From positions 496,001-560,000 of the forward strand of contig NZ_CP010054.1 of the NCBI RefSeq assembly GCF_000801315.1: DNA of 64,000 bases, read 5' to 3'. Each line of letters starts with the position of its first letter. The stretch's first letter is position 1. The DNA comes from Hymenobacter sp. DG25B (GTDB lineage: Bacteria; Bacteroidota; Bacteroidia; Cytophagales; Hymenobacteraceae). The translations under genes were made by a program, and so were the position numbers. The notes below the pieces were generated by a model. That model saw only the letters and a list, made by a program, of their open reading frames with translations. It was not told the origin of the DNA and did not search any database. This document shows, piece after piece, positions 8,479-16,830 of the stretch.

Positions 8479-8808
8479 ATGTTTCTTACTTTATTGCTGC
8501 AGGCTCCGGCCGGCGAAGGTTTTACGTCGCTGTTATTTCCCATTGCCATTGGTCTGGTAGTGTACTTCTTTATGATTCGGCCGCAGCAGCGCCGTGCCAA
8601 GGATGCCAAGCAATTCCGGGAAGCCGTAGCTAAAGGCATGCAGGTAGTAACCATTGGCGGCCTGCACGGCAAAATAGTAGAGGTAACACCCGAAACCGTG
8701 GTGCTGGAAGTAGACCGCGGCACTAAGCTGCGCTTCGACCGCACGGCCATTGCCCGCCAGGCCGGCGGCGCGGCCCAGCCGGAGGCAGTGGTAGTTCCCG
8801 AATCCTGA
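8479..8808 (+). CDS. yajC: Preprotein translocase subunit YajC
   Basis: YajC associates with SecDF at the SecYEG translocon. The 109-residue product has a short N-terminus, one membrane helix (about 17-34) ending in FMIRPQQRR, then the soluble YajC domain with GMQVVTIGGLHGKIVEV and a closing RFDRTAIAR. Length and motif order are those of the family. It lies 16 bases upstream of the YbbR-like gene and probably shares its transcript. Confidence 0.94.
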   Translation: MFLTLLLQAPAGEGFTSLLFPIAIGLVVYFFMIRPQQRRAKDAKQFREAVAKGMQVVTIGGLHGKIVEVTPETVVLEVDRGTKLRFDRTAIARQAGGAAQPEAVVVPES

Positions 8809-8824
8809 TTAACCTGTTTGTAGG

Positions 8825-9796
8825 GTGTCGCTCCTGAATGTTCGCCATATAGCCCGCTGGTTCTTGAGCCCCTTTCTGGGGCAGGAGCGGAGCTATTGGC
8901 GGGCCGTAACGGCGTGCTTTCTGGCCGCCTCTACATTCTGGATGCTGAATGCCCTGAACAAGGTGTATACCACGCGCATTGCCTACCCGGTGGTGTGGCG
9001 CTACGATGCCCGTAAGTATGTTCCGGTGCAGCCGCTGCCTACGGAGGTGGCCGTCAACGTAACGGCCCGGGGCTGGAAGCTACTGCGTAAAAACCTGATG
9101 CTGGACGTGCGCCCGGCCGAAATTGTGCTGGGCCGCCTGCCGGGCACCAAGTTTCTGCCGGGCACCGCCCTGCGCCCCACACTGATGGGCGCCATGGAGG
9201 GTATGCAGCTCAACTACGTACTCACGGATACCATCTTTGTGGAGTTCGACCGGCTGGTGAGCCGCCGCCTGCCCCTGATGCTGAGCCCGGCCGCCGATGG
9301 TACAGCACTGCCCTTTCTGGCGCAGTTCTCGCCGGAGAGTATCTCCTTCCGGGGGCCGTCGCAGGTGGTGTCACGCCTGAGCAGCCCCTACCTGGTGCAT
9401 TTGCCGCAGGCGCCCGCCGGCAGCAGCAGCGGCTCTATTCGGGTGCCTATTGGCGGGCCCAAACTGGTGACTACGGATGTGCAGGATGTGTATATCCGGC
9501 TGCAGCCCCGGCCTCTGGTCAGCCGGGTAGTATCCGTAATGCCGGAGCTGCACAATTTCCCCATTGGGCAGGCCTACACCATCCGTCCGGTGCGGATGCT
9601 GGTGGAGGTGCAAAGCTTTGGAGCAGATACCGCCGGCCTCGACCTCTCGCAGGTGCGGGTACTGCTGGATTATGGGCAGCTGCACGCCGCCGATTCTACC
9701 CTGCAGCCCCTGCTCACGCCCACCAAGCCGCCCATTCGGGGGGCACGTCTCCTGACGCCGGTGGTGCATGTGTCACTCACCTCGCCTAAGAAATAA
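8825..9796 (+). CDS. YbbR/CdaR-like membrane-anchored protein
   Basis: The 323-residue product has one N-terminal membrane helix (about 25-45) and a long extracytoplasmic beta-rich region resembling YbbR repeats (segments such as EVAVNVTARGWKLL and SPESISFRGPSQVV). In Firmicutes, CdaR-type YbbR proteins regulate a diadenylate cyclase; in Bacteroidota the gene regularly sits between yajC and coaE, as here, and its function is not defined. The GTG at 8825 is chosen because it keeps the cytoplasmic stretch before the helix; the next ATG would cut into the membrane segment. It is separated from coaE by two bases, implying coupled translation. Confidence 0.75.
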   Translation: MSLLNVRHIARWFLSPFLGQERSYWRAVTACFLAASTFWMLNALNKVYTTRIAYPVVWRYDARKYVPVQPLPTEVAVNVTARGWKLLRKNLMLDVRPAEIVLGRLPGTKFLPGTALRPTLMGAMEGMQLNYVLTDTIFVEFDRLVSRRLPLMLSPAADGTALPFLAQFSPESISFRGPSQVVSRLSSPYLVHLPQAPAGSSSGSIRVPIGGPKLVTTDVQDVYIRLQPRPLVSRVVSVMPELHNFPIGQAYTIRPVRMLVEVQSFGADTAGLDLSQVRVLLDYGQLHAADSTLQPLLTPTKPPIRGARLLTPVVHVSLTSPKK

Positions 9797-9798
9797 GC

Positions 9799-10401
9799 AT
9801 GCGGCGCATTGGGATAACCGGCGGCATTGGCTCCGGCAAAAGCGTGGTTTGCCGTCTGTTTCAGGTGCTGGGCGTGCCCGTGTATGATTCTGATGCCCGC
9901 GCCAAGTGGGTAATGGCCCACGACCCGGCGCTGCGCGCAGAATTGATAGGGGCTTTCGGGGCGGCAACCTTCACCACCGAGGGCCAGCTGGACCGTACCT
10001 ACCTCGCCCGGCGCGCGTTCCAGGACCCCGCGCAGCTGGCCGCTCTCAATGCGCTGGTGCACCCCCACATAGGGCGTGACTTTGAACAATGGGCCGCCCG
10101 GCAGCAGGAGCAGCAGCATGCGTATGTGCTGAAGGAAGCCGCCTTGTTGTATGAATCCGGTGCCTACCGCCAGCTGGACCAGATTATCACTGTCTTTGCG
10201 CCTTCCGAGGTACGCCATGCCCGCGTCCTGCGCCGTGACCCGCACCGCACCGCCGACGACGTGCTCAGCATCATGGGCAAGCAGCTCAGTGAAGAAGAAA
10301 AGCTGCAGCGCGCCGATTTCGTTGTTTACAACGACGATGCCCACCTAGTGATACCGCAGGTGCTGGCCCTGCACGAGCAATTTCTGCGCGCTACCGGCTA
10401 A
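9799..10401 (+). CDS. coaE: Dephospho-CoA kinase
   Basis: CoaE performs the last step of coenzyme A synthesis, ATP-dependent phosphorylation of the 3'-hydroxyl of dephospho-CoA. The 200-residue protein has the P-loop GITGGIGSGKS at 5-15, the downstream YDSDARAK segment with the family's conserved D-x-D, and a lid region with RDPHRTADD. Its length is typical. It is the last gene of the yajC cluster and converges on the acetyltransferase-like gene. Confidence 0.95.
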   Translation: MRRIGITGGIGSGKSVVCRLFQVLGVPVYDSDARAKWVMAHDPALRAELIGAFGAATFTTEGQLDRTYLARRAFQDPAQLAALNALVHPHIGRDFEQWAARQQEQQHAYVLKEAALLYESGAYRQLDQIITVFAPSEVRHARVLRRDPHRTADDVLSIMGKQLSEEEKLQRADFVVYNDDAHLVIPQVLALHEQFLRATG

Positions 10402-10405
10402 GCAG

Positions 10406-10441
10406 CCTGGGTGTTCAATACTACCTGGGTGTTCAATACTA
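10406..10441. repeat. Tandem duplication of an 18-bp unit
   Basis: Two exact, adjacent 18-bp copies (10406-10423 and 10424-10441) fill nearly the whole gap between the stop codons of the convergent coaE and acetyltransferase-like genes. It looks like a local slippage duplication. Confidence 0.85.
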
Positions 10442-10445
10442 AATG

Positions 10446-11633
10446 CTACCGGATAATGGGGCAGCGCTCAAAGGGGCGCGTGGGGTCAAACAGCTTGCGG
10501 TAGGTAATGTGGGTTTTGAAGATGCGCGCCCCAATGGACCGGGTAACGGCCAGCATACGGGGGTTGAAGTCGCCAATCCAGTTCATTTCAATATCCGTGT
10601 AGCCGGCCTGCATAAACTGCTGCTGCGCGTGCACCATCAGCGCCGACTCTACCCCTTTGCCCTGCCAGGCTGGCACCACGCCAAAAATCACCCCAAACAT
10701 TTTCTTGGGCTGCCGGCGCTGGTAGCGCCACCGCTCATAGACAAAGCGCAGCTTACCCAGGAGGTTGAGCCGGGGACCTACGTGCTTGAAAATCTGGTTT
10801 AGCTCCGGCAGGCTCACAAAAAAGGCCACTGGCTCCTCGTTCTGATAAGCAAACCACAGCAGGCGCTCATCCAGCACGGGCTGCAGCTGCTTGATGAGGT
10901 TACGGGCTTTCTCCAGGGGCATGGCATTGATGCCGGAATGGTTAGCCCAGGCCAGGTTATACACGTGGTGAAAGTCACGGGCCAGGCGCTCTGCGTCCCG
11001 GCCATTGGCGTGCGCAAAGCGGAACTCGGGGTGCTCCGTGGCATAGCGCTCGGCAGCTTTAGGGAAGCTGGGGTGCAGCGGCGCGGCTACCTCCCGGTAA
11101 CAGGTATACTGCTTGAAATACACCTGAAATCCGTAATTCTCAAATAGCTGCTGATAGTAGGGCGGGTGGTAAAACATGCCGTAGTTCGGCTCCGTGAAAC
11201 CATCCGTAAGCAGCCCCCAGAACCGGTCCCGCTCCCCAAAATTGATGGGGCCATCCATGGCCTGCATGCCTCGCTCCGCCAGCCAGCGCTGGCAGGTTTC
11301 AAAAAGCAGGTTAGCGGCTGTCTGATCCTCCATGCACTCAAAAAAGCCCATGCCCCCGGTGGGCAGCGTGGGGTCGGTGTGGGCATTGTGGTGGTTGATG
11401 AAGGCTGCCACCCGCCCGATGGGCTCGTTCTGCGCATTGGTCAGCACCCAGCGGATAGCCTCGCCGTGGGCAAAATTAGGGTTGCGGGCCGGGTCAAACG
11501 TGGCTTCAATGTCGTTATCCAACGGGCGAATCCACTGGGGGTGCTGCTGGTAGAGGCGTTCCGGCATATCCCGAAACAGGCGCTGCTCATCGGCAGTACG
11601 AACTTCAATCAACGACATCATTGAATGGGGCAA
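10446..11633 (-). CDS. GNAT-fold N-acetyltransferase-like protein
   Basis: This soluble protein of up to 395 residues opens with an IEVRTADEQRLF segment. A C-terminal GNAT-like half contains VIFGVVPAWQGKGVESALM, resembling the acetyl-CoA-binding V-x-P-x-x-x-G-x-G motif, followed by IEMNWIGDFNPRMLAV, as in motif B. The N-terminal half includes the conserved-looking GPINFGERDRFWGLL. I infer an acetyl- or aminoacyl-transferase with unknown substrate. ATG 11633 begins MPHSMMSLIEV; the second or third Met (11621/11618) fits better as the start because the domain begins right after it. It may be the distal gene of an operon with the two GT-C genes upstream. Confidence 0.6.
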   Translation of the reverse strand: MPHSMMSLIEVRTADEQRLFRDMPERLYQQHPQWIRPLDNDIEATFDPARNPNFAHGEAIRWVLTNAQNEPIGRVAAFINHHNAHTDPTLPTGGMGFFECMEDQTAANLLFETCQRWLAERGMQAMDGPINFGERDRFWGLLTDGFTEPNYGMFYHPPYYQQLFENYGFQVYFKQYTCYREVAAPLHPSFPKAAERYATEHPEFRFAHANGRDAERLARDFHHVYNLAWANHSGINAMPLEKARNLIKQLQPVLDERLLWFAYQNEEPVAFFVSLPELNQIFKHVGPRLNLLGKLRFVYERWRYQRRQPKKMFGVIFGVVPAWQGKGVESALMVHAQQQFMQAGYTDIEMNWIGDFNPRMLAVTRSIGARIFKTHITYRKLFDPTRPFERCPIIR

Positions 11634-11698
11634 AGGGTACAGCGGTGCAAGTTACGGCACGGGCGGAAAATGGGCCGGCAAGTCGGAGGCTCCCACTG

Positions 11699-13285
11699 CT
11701 AGCGCTGAAAAATGGACAAAATCTTAACGCCCTCGGCCCGGATGTGGTATACTTCCCGGCCTACACTGTCGAGGTAAGACTGCGGATGCCAGCGGTAGCT
11801 GGTGATGAAATATCGGGCCCGGGCATTGGGCTGGTATTGAATCCGGGCACGCTCCGCCTGCGGCAGCAGCAGCGAGTTATTATACAGCGGCTCCTGCATG
11901 CTCACCATCTGAATAGTGATTTGCGGGGAGGCATCATGCGTGAGCAGCCACTCCAGGCCTTGCCGGAAAGCCAGGCCCCAATAGTCGCGCTCAAACCACT
12001 GCTCAGCCAGCGGGGCGGGCAAAAAGCTGAAGTATACGTTTTGAAACGGATGCATACGCACCATGCGAACAGCGGTAAGCGGCAGTTCCAAAAGGGCGGC
12101 CGCCAGCAAAGCGCCCGCCACCCAGCGCATGGGCCGGCGGGCACTCACCACCCGCACCAGAAAGCGTAGGCCCTGCACGGTAAATAAAAGCAGGGCCGGG
12201 TAAATGAAGTACACGTGCCGCCAGCCATCATAAACCACTGCCCGCGTGCCCATGACTACCAGCACCGGGCCCAGCAGCCACAGGGAAAACCAGGCATCGG
12301 CCTGCGCCGCAATGCTCCGAAGACAGGCTCCCTGGGAGCGAAATAATCGGGTAAGCTGCCGGCTCAGCCCCAGCAGGGCCAGCAGGGAATAGGCTACCGG
12401 GGTGGTAATGAGAATCCAGACCGGCAGGTAATGCCAGGGCAGTTGGTTTGAGGGTATCAGCTTGCCAAAATAAAGGCAGGTTTCTGCCCAGGAGTAGCTT
12501 TTCAGGCGGTAAAATGCTGCCCAAAGCTCAGTGAGCGGGGTGGCCCACAGATAAGGCCAGCCCAGGAAAGCCACCGCCAGCGTGGCCGCCAGATAGACCA
12601 TAATGAGAAATGCCCGGCGAGACGAAGAATATACACCGGCGGGCAGGCGCAGCAGAACTACTAGTGTAGGCAGGACTACCAACAGGCCCTGCACCCGAAT
12701 ATCAGTAGCCAAAGCCGTTAGAATGCCCAGTACCAGCACGCGGCCTGGGCTGGGCCGCTCCCGCATCCAGAGCAGTCCGGCCACCGCCAGCGTGAACAGG
12801 GCCATAAAGACGACATCCTTGCCGTTATAAAAGGCCTCAGCAAAAAACCGGGGCGAGAGTACCAGCAGCAAGCTGGTCACCAGGCCCCAGCGCCAGTCCC
12901 GGAAGCGCCAGCGCCCGATACAATACAGGCCCCAGACCCCCAGCACAAACATGCAGAACACCAGCAAATGACGCAGAAAGTACAGGGGCCGGGCGTCTCC
13001 ATCCGTAAGCGCATAGCCCAGTACCGAAACCACCATTTCAAACACCGGCCCATGGTCGCTGTCATGATACTGCCGGATATCCGGAATGGGGGAGTGGCCC
13101 GCCGTTACGCGTTGGGCCAGTTCCGGCGTCAGCTGTCGGGCCGCATAATTCAGGCTCACCAGCCCGTTCAGGTGGTTGTTCACCTCATCCCAGGACACGC
13201 CATAGTCGCGGTGGACCAGCCCGCCCAGCAACAGCAGCACGGCAAAGAATACGCGGGGCAAACGCCGCGCCCAGGGGCCTTCCAT
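11699..13285 (-). CDS. GT-C superfamily membrane glycosyltransferase (paralogue 2)
   Basis: The 528-residue polytopic membrane protein has roughly ten to twelve hydrophobic segments. The first loop carries RDYGVSWDE (about 27-35), the acidic catalytic signature of GT-C enzymes of the ArnT/PMT (GT39-like) type, which transfer sugar from a polyprenyl-phosphate donor on the outer face of the membrane. A downstream loop has LSPRFFAEAFYNGKD, conserved with the neighbour. Donor and acceptor cannot be told. It starts six bases after the stop of its homologue upstream (13292-14899), and the shared motifs across the full length indicate tandem duplication. Confidence 0.7.
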   Translation of the reverse strand: MEGPWARRLPRVFFAVLLLLGGLVHRDYGVSWDEVNNHLNGLVSLNYAARQLTPELAQRVTAGHSPIPDIRQYHDSDHGPVFEMVVSVLGYALTDGDARPLYFLRHLLVFCMFVLGVWGLYCIGRWRFRDWRWGLVTSLLLVLSPRFFAEAFYNGKDVVFMALFTLAVAGLLWMRERPSPGRVLVLGILTALATDIRVQGLLVVLPTLVVLLRLPAGVYSSSRRAFLIMVYLAATLAVAFLGWPYLWATPLTELWAAFYRLKSYSWAETCLYFGKLIPSNQLPWHYLPVWILITTPVAYSLLALLGLSRQLTRLFRSQGACLRSIAAQADAWFSLWLLGPVLVVMGTRAVVYDGWRHVYFIYPALLLFTVQGLRFLVRVVSARRPMRWVAGALLAAALLELPLTAVRMVRMHPFQNVYFSFLPAPLAEQWFERDYWGLAFRQGLEWLLTHDASPQITIQMVSMQEPLYNNSLLLPQAERARIQYQPNARARYFITSYRWHPQSYLDSVGREVYHIRAEGVKILSIFQR

Positions 13286-13291
13286 AGCAGG

Positions 13292-14899
13292 TTAGTAGCG
13301 CTGAAAGATGGAAAGAACCCGCATACCGCCGGCCCAGATGGTATAAATTTCCTTGCCCGTGTCTGCCGGATAAGGCTGGGGATGCTCGCGGTAGTTCGTC
13401 AGGAAATAGCGGGAATTTGGGTCTCCTATACTCAGGCGCTGGCGCTCGGCGGGGCGCAACACCAGATGAACAAACCCAATGGGATTGGCGGTGTTGGCAA
13501 GCACCGTAACGCGCGGGGATGTATCGTGCGCCAGCAGCCATTCAACGCCCTGGCGGTTAGACAGAGCCCAGTAGTCTCGCTCAAACAAGCGTTCCGCCAT
13601 TGGCCCGGGCAAAAAGCTGAAGTAGACGTTCTGGTAAGGATGGTCCTGCACCATGCGCACCACGGTATACCCCATTTCTGCGGCGCCCAGCCCCGCAAGT
13701 CCAAACGCCAGCGGGCGCCACGCCCGATGCCGCTGTGCTGCCTGTGCGCCCGCCTGCATGCCCCCAACGGCCAGTAGCAGCAGCGCCGGATACAGAAAAT
13801 AAAGGTGCCGCCACCCATCATACAAAACGGAGTGCAGCACCACCACAATCACCATTGGGCCTACGGACCAGGCCAGAAACAGGGCATCGTAGCGGTAAGC
13901 GGGGGAGGTAAGCAGGCGGCGCAGGCTAAAGCCGGCCACCAAGGCGCCCACGCTGCCAATAAAAGCCACGGTATAGGCTACGGGGGTGGTTACTGCTATC
14001 CAGACGGGGGCATAGTGCCAAGGGAGCTGCGTGGAGAGCAGCATATCGCCCAGGTAGAATGCCGGGCCCACCCAACGGAAGTGGCTCATTGACTGAAAAG
14101 CCAGTACCAGATGGTGCGGCGGGCTGGCCCAGAGGTAGGGCCAGCCAATAATGGTGAACACGGCGCCCGCCAGCAGGTATATGCCCCCCACCCGAGCCAG
14201 CACGCCCTTGCCGGGAGTGGGCCGGGCAAAGGCTTCCAGCACCAGCATGCCCAATGTGCAGGCCACCACTAACACCCCCATTACCCGTACATCAATGGCG
14301 GCGGCGGTAGCCAGGCCATGCACCACGGCCCGGCTCATGGTGGGGCGCTCCAGCAGGCGCAGCAGCGTGTACATAGCCAGCGTAAACAGAGCCGTAAATA
14401 CCAGGTCTTTGGAGTTATAGAAGCTTTCGGCAAAAAAGCGGGGGGAAAGCAGCAGGCAGAGGCTGCCCAGTAGCGCCCAGCGCCAGTCCTTAAACCGAAT
14501 CAGCCCTATCCGGTATAGCGCCCAGATGCCCAGCGTACAGGTAAGGTAGTTGAGCAGGTGCGACATGAAGTAGAATTCCCGCGTATCGCCGGGCGTAAAG
14601 ATGCGGCCCAGTACTGCGGCGGGCAGCAAAAAGAGTACCCCATGGTCGTGCTCGGGAAAGCCGCCGAAATCCGGAATGGCTGCGTACGATGCTTCCCGGC
14701 GGGCCAGCTCAGGGAAGAAAAGCTCGCCAATATATTTTGCGTTTACCTTCCCGTTCAGGTGGTCCGTCGGTTCATCCCAGCTCAGGCCGTAGTCGCGGTA
14801 CAGCAGCACGCCCAGCAGCAGCACCAGCGCGAAAAACAGGCGGGGCACCAGGCGCCCCCAGGAAACAGGGCCTTGAAATCGAGTAGCTAATCCGGGCAT
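13292..14899 (-). CDS. GT-C superfamily membrane glycosyltransferase (paralogue 1)
   Basis: This 535-residue multi-span protein is homologous along its length to the next gene. The first periplasmic loop reads RDYGLSWDEPTDHLNGK, the next conserved loop LSPRFFAESFYNSKD, and the C-terminal soluble part EHPQPYPADTGKEIYTIW. Both are consistent with a lipid-linked-sugar glycosyltransferase of the GT39/ArnT type. The start at 14899 puts a short basic stretch before the first membrane helix. It is the first gene of the minus-strand group; about 350 bp of apparently non-coding DNA separates it from the island. Confidence 0.7.
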   Translation of the reverse strand: MPGLATRFQGPVSWGRLVPRLFFALVLLLGVLLYRDYGLSWDEPTDHLNGKVNAKYIGELFFPELARREASYAAIPDFGGFPEHDHGVLFLLPAAVLGRIFTPGDTREFYFMSHLLNYLTCTLGIWALYRIGLIRFKDWRWALLGSLCLLLSPRFFAESFYNSKDLVFTALFTLAMYTLLRLLERPTMSRAVVHGLATAAAIDVRVMGVLVVACTLGMLVLEAFARPTPGKGVLARVGGIYLLAGAVFTIIGWPYLWASPPHHLVLAFQSMSHFRWVGPAFYLGDMLLSTQLPWHYAPVWIAVTTPVAYTVAFIGSVGALVAGFSLRRLLTSPAYRYDALFLAWSVGPMVIVVVLHSVLYDGWRHLYFLYPALLLLAVGGMQAGAQAAQRHRAWRPLAFGLAGLGAAEMGYTVVRMVQDHPYQNVYFSFLPGPMAERLFERDYWALSNRQGVEWLLAHDTSPRVTVLANTANPIGFVHLVLRPAERQRLSIGDPNSRYFLTNYREHPQPYPADTGKEIYTIWAGGMRVLSIFQRY

Positions 14900-15206
14900 G
14901 CTAATGAAATACTACGCTGATAGTTTCCGGCGAAGATACAGTCTGGAACTACACGCTGTCCGGTGGACTACCGCGGCCAGCTGATTTCGGCTAATATCCC
15001 CTCCGCCTGAACCATGAGGCCTGCATTGGCTGGGGCGGAGCCGCACCGCGCCTCCCGATCAAGCCTTAAAAACAGGCGCATTTCAGCGCTTCCCGGCCAA
15101 AACCGGAACTCCGAATTACATCACCAAGACGATAGGGAAAGTTAGGTAGGCATCACGGCGGGCCCCGCCGCCAGAATTGCGTTAAAACGCGCCGTAAACC
15201 AAAAGC
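14900..15206. other. Non-coding backbone DNA next to the island
   Basis: I see no gene here. The region holds the upstream DNA of the GT-C gene pair and leads into the terminator of the original tRNA-Val locus. Confidence 0.5.
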
Positions 15207-15244
15207 AAAAAAGCCACTCGGCATTGCTGCGAAGTGGCTTTTTG
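15207..15244 (-). terminator. Original terminator of the tRNA-Val locus, displaced by the island
   Basis: AAAAAGCCACT at the left pairs with AGTGGCTTTTT (15233-15243), giving a strong stem with a U-run in minus orientation. It lies just beyond the orphaned 3' half of the tRNA. The terminator at 45022-45058 beside the restored tRNA is similar, and the flanking AAACCAAAAGCAAAA is shared by both. Confidence 0.75.
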
Positions 15245-15249
15245 TACTT

Positions 15250-15295
15250 GTGGGAGATACTGGGTTCGAACCAGTGACCCTCTGCTTGTAAGGCA
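15250..15295 (-). repeat. attL: orphaned 3' half of tRNA-Val
   Basis: This is 46 bp identical to 45065-45110, covering the anticodon arm's 3' side, variable loop, T-arm and acceptor 3' strand of tRNA-Val. No 5' half is present (the sequence diverges after 15295), so it is not a tRNA gene. Unlike the right copy it is not followed by an encoded CCA (the bases read ACAA). Confidence 0.85.
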
Positions 15296-15340
15296 TCGGG
15301 TAATGCGCTATTGGGCTTTTCTGTGCTTTATCAAAAGTGC

Positions 15341-15446
15341 CTTTAAAGTGCTTTAAAGAGGTTTTTATCTATTGTTGCTTACTGGTGCTATCGGTTGTTT
15401 TACTATATTTGTTTAAACCAGCGTTTAAACCACCGCCGGTTTAAAC
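15341..15446. promoter_or_regulatory. Palindrome cluster before the integrase, probable recombinase/excisionase sites
   Basis: Two CTTTAAAG palindromes (15341-15348, 15351-15358) are followed by three GTTTAAAC palindromes (15411-15418, 15423-15430, 15439-15446), the last ending three bases before the integrase ATG. A 24-bp stretch with two GTTTAAAC sites (15409-15432) is repeated exactly near the other end of the island (44992-45015). The arrangement fits arm-type integrase or excisionase binding sites that may also autoregulate the integrase gene. The role is inferred. Confidence 0.55.
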
Positions 15447-15448
15447 AC

Positions 15449-16768
15449 ATGGCAAAGACAACCGAACACAAGGAAGGGCGGGCTACGGTGAAGGTAGTTT
15501 ACTACACTCATAAAACCCTGGCGGATGGCTCGCACCCTTTCATGGTGCGCATTACCAAAGACCGTAAGCTGAAGTATCTGGCTACTGGTTTAAGCTTGCA
15601 TCCGAAGTATTGGAACGAGGCGAAGCGAGAGGTGCGGAAAAGCTTTCCGGAGCCTGGCCGGGAAGAGCTGCTGACCAAGTTGCAGGAGTGGCAAACCAAA
15701 TACGAGAATGCGGCAAAGAGTCTGGCGGCCGATGATGAGCAGCACGATGCGCCCGCTGTGGCGGCAAAAGCCATAGAAGGGCGCAAGGCTACGCGCCGCA
15801 TTAAGCTGCTGGCTTACTGTACGGAGCTAAGCGATGCAATGAAGGCCGGCGGGCAGGTAGGTAATGCGACTATCTATCGGGATTTAAGAAACCAGCTCGC
15901 TAAGTTCTTGGGAGAAGCCTACCCTGAAGCTGGAGGAGACATTGCCTTCGATAAAGTGTCAGTTTCCTTCTGCAACAAATGGGAGGCATCATTGCGGGCT
16001 ACGGGAGTCGAAGAAATTACCCTTTCGCAACGGTTTCGGACGTTACGGGCCGTTTTAAACAAAGCTATTGCGGCTGGGGTAGCGAAAGGGGAATATTACC
16101 CTTTCGCTCGCACAGTAGCGGAGAAGCACAAGTTCCAGGTAGGTAAATTCGATGTGAGTACTGCGAAGCGGGCAGTTTCCCGCGATGAGCTGCGCTGTTT
16201 GGAAGCCCTCGTGCCGGCCAATGAGCGGCAACAGTTGGCGAAAGATGTCTTTCTGTTTTCCTTCTATGGCGGCGGTATCAACTTTGTCGACTTAGCCCAG
16301 CTACGGTGGCGGGACTTAACGGGAGCCTCCGCAGATACCGGTTACCCGGAACGGTTGAACTACATCCGGCAAAAGACAGGGGGGAAGTTCTCCTTGCGTC
16401 TGCTAGCCCCTGCCGCTGCTATTGTCGGGGCCTACCGACCGTTCACGTATGCTACGCCAACTAGCTACGTGTTTCCAGTACTGGATCCTGCCAAGCATGT
16501 AAGCCCGACTCAAATCAAGAACCGCCTGCATAAAGTATTGGGCCAGGTGAATAAGGACTTAAAGGAGTTAGGTGAGCTGGCAGGTATAGCGACGCCTCTA
16601 ACGACCTATGTAGCGCGTCATTCATTCGCCACCAGTCTTAAACAGGGAGGCGTTGCGACGGGGGTGATTAGTGAGGCCATGGGCCATAAGTCAGAAGCCG
16701 TAACAGCTATATACCTAGGCTCCTTTGCCTCTGAAATAATTGATGCTGCATATGAACATCTTTTGTAA
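15449..16768 (+). CDS. int: Tyrosine recombinase (island integrase), Bacteroidota type
   Basis: This 439-residue site-specific recombinase catalyses insertion and excision at tRNA-Val. It has an N-terminal arm-binding region (KVVYYTHKTLADGSHPFMV), a SAM-like core-binding domain (about 130-235) and a catalytic domain from about 250. Catalytic residues seen are R390 in ARHSFAT, H413 in MGHKS and the nucleophile Y422 in AIYLGSF. The position of the first catalytic Arg reads FYGGGINFVD (273-282), with Gly in place of the Arg of the common FYxRGM form; IntDOT-type enzymes are also known to lack this Arg. ATG 15449 is chosen over an upstream TTG because the TTG extension would translate the GTTTAAAC repeats. 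Confidence 0.92.
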   Translation: MAKTTEHKEGRATVKVVYYTHKTLADGSHPFMVRITKDRKLKYLATGLSLHPKYWNEAKREVRKSFPEPGREELLTKLQEWQTKYENAAKSLAADDEQHDAPAVAAKAIEGRKATRRIKLLAYCTELSDAMKAGGQVGNATIYRDLRNQLAKFLGEAYPEAGGDIAFDKVSVSFCNKWEASLRATGVEEITLSQRFRTLRAVLNKAIAAGVAKGEYYPFARTVAEKHKFQVGKFDVSTAKRAVSRDELRCLEALVPANERQQLAKDVFLFSFYGGGINFVDLAQLRWRDLTGASADTGYPERLNYIRQKTGGKFSLRLLAPAAAIVGAYRPFTYATPTSYVFPVLDPAKHVSPTQIKNRLHKVLGQVNKDLKELGELAGIATPLTTYVARHSFATSLKQGGVATGVISEAMGHKSEAVTAIYLGSFASEIIDAAYEHLL

Positions 16769-16830
16769 AAGATAATAAAAGCCGTTTAAAACCGCTGATA
16801 ATTTTATTGCTTATTTAAGCAAATTCAAAA

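Noticed and set aside
15250..15295. A second tRNA-Val gene
   Set aside because: Only the 3' half is present; no acceptor 5' strand, D-arm or complete anticodon stem follows. It is an attachment-site remnant.
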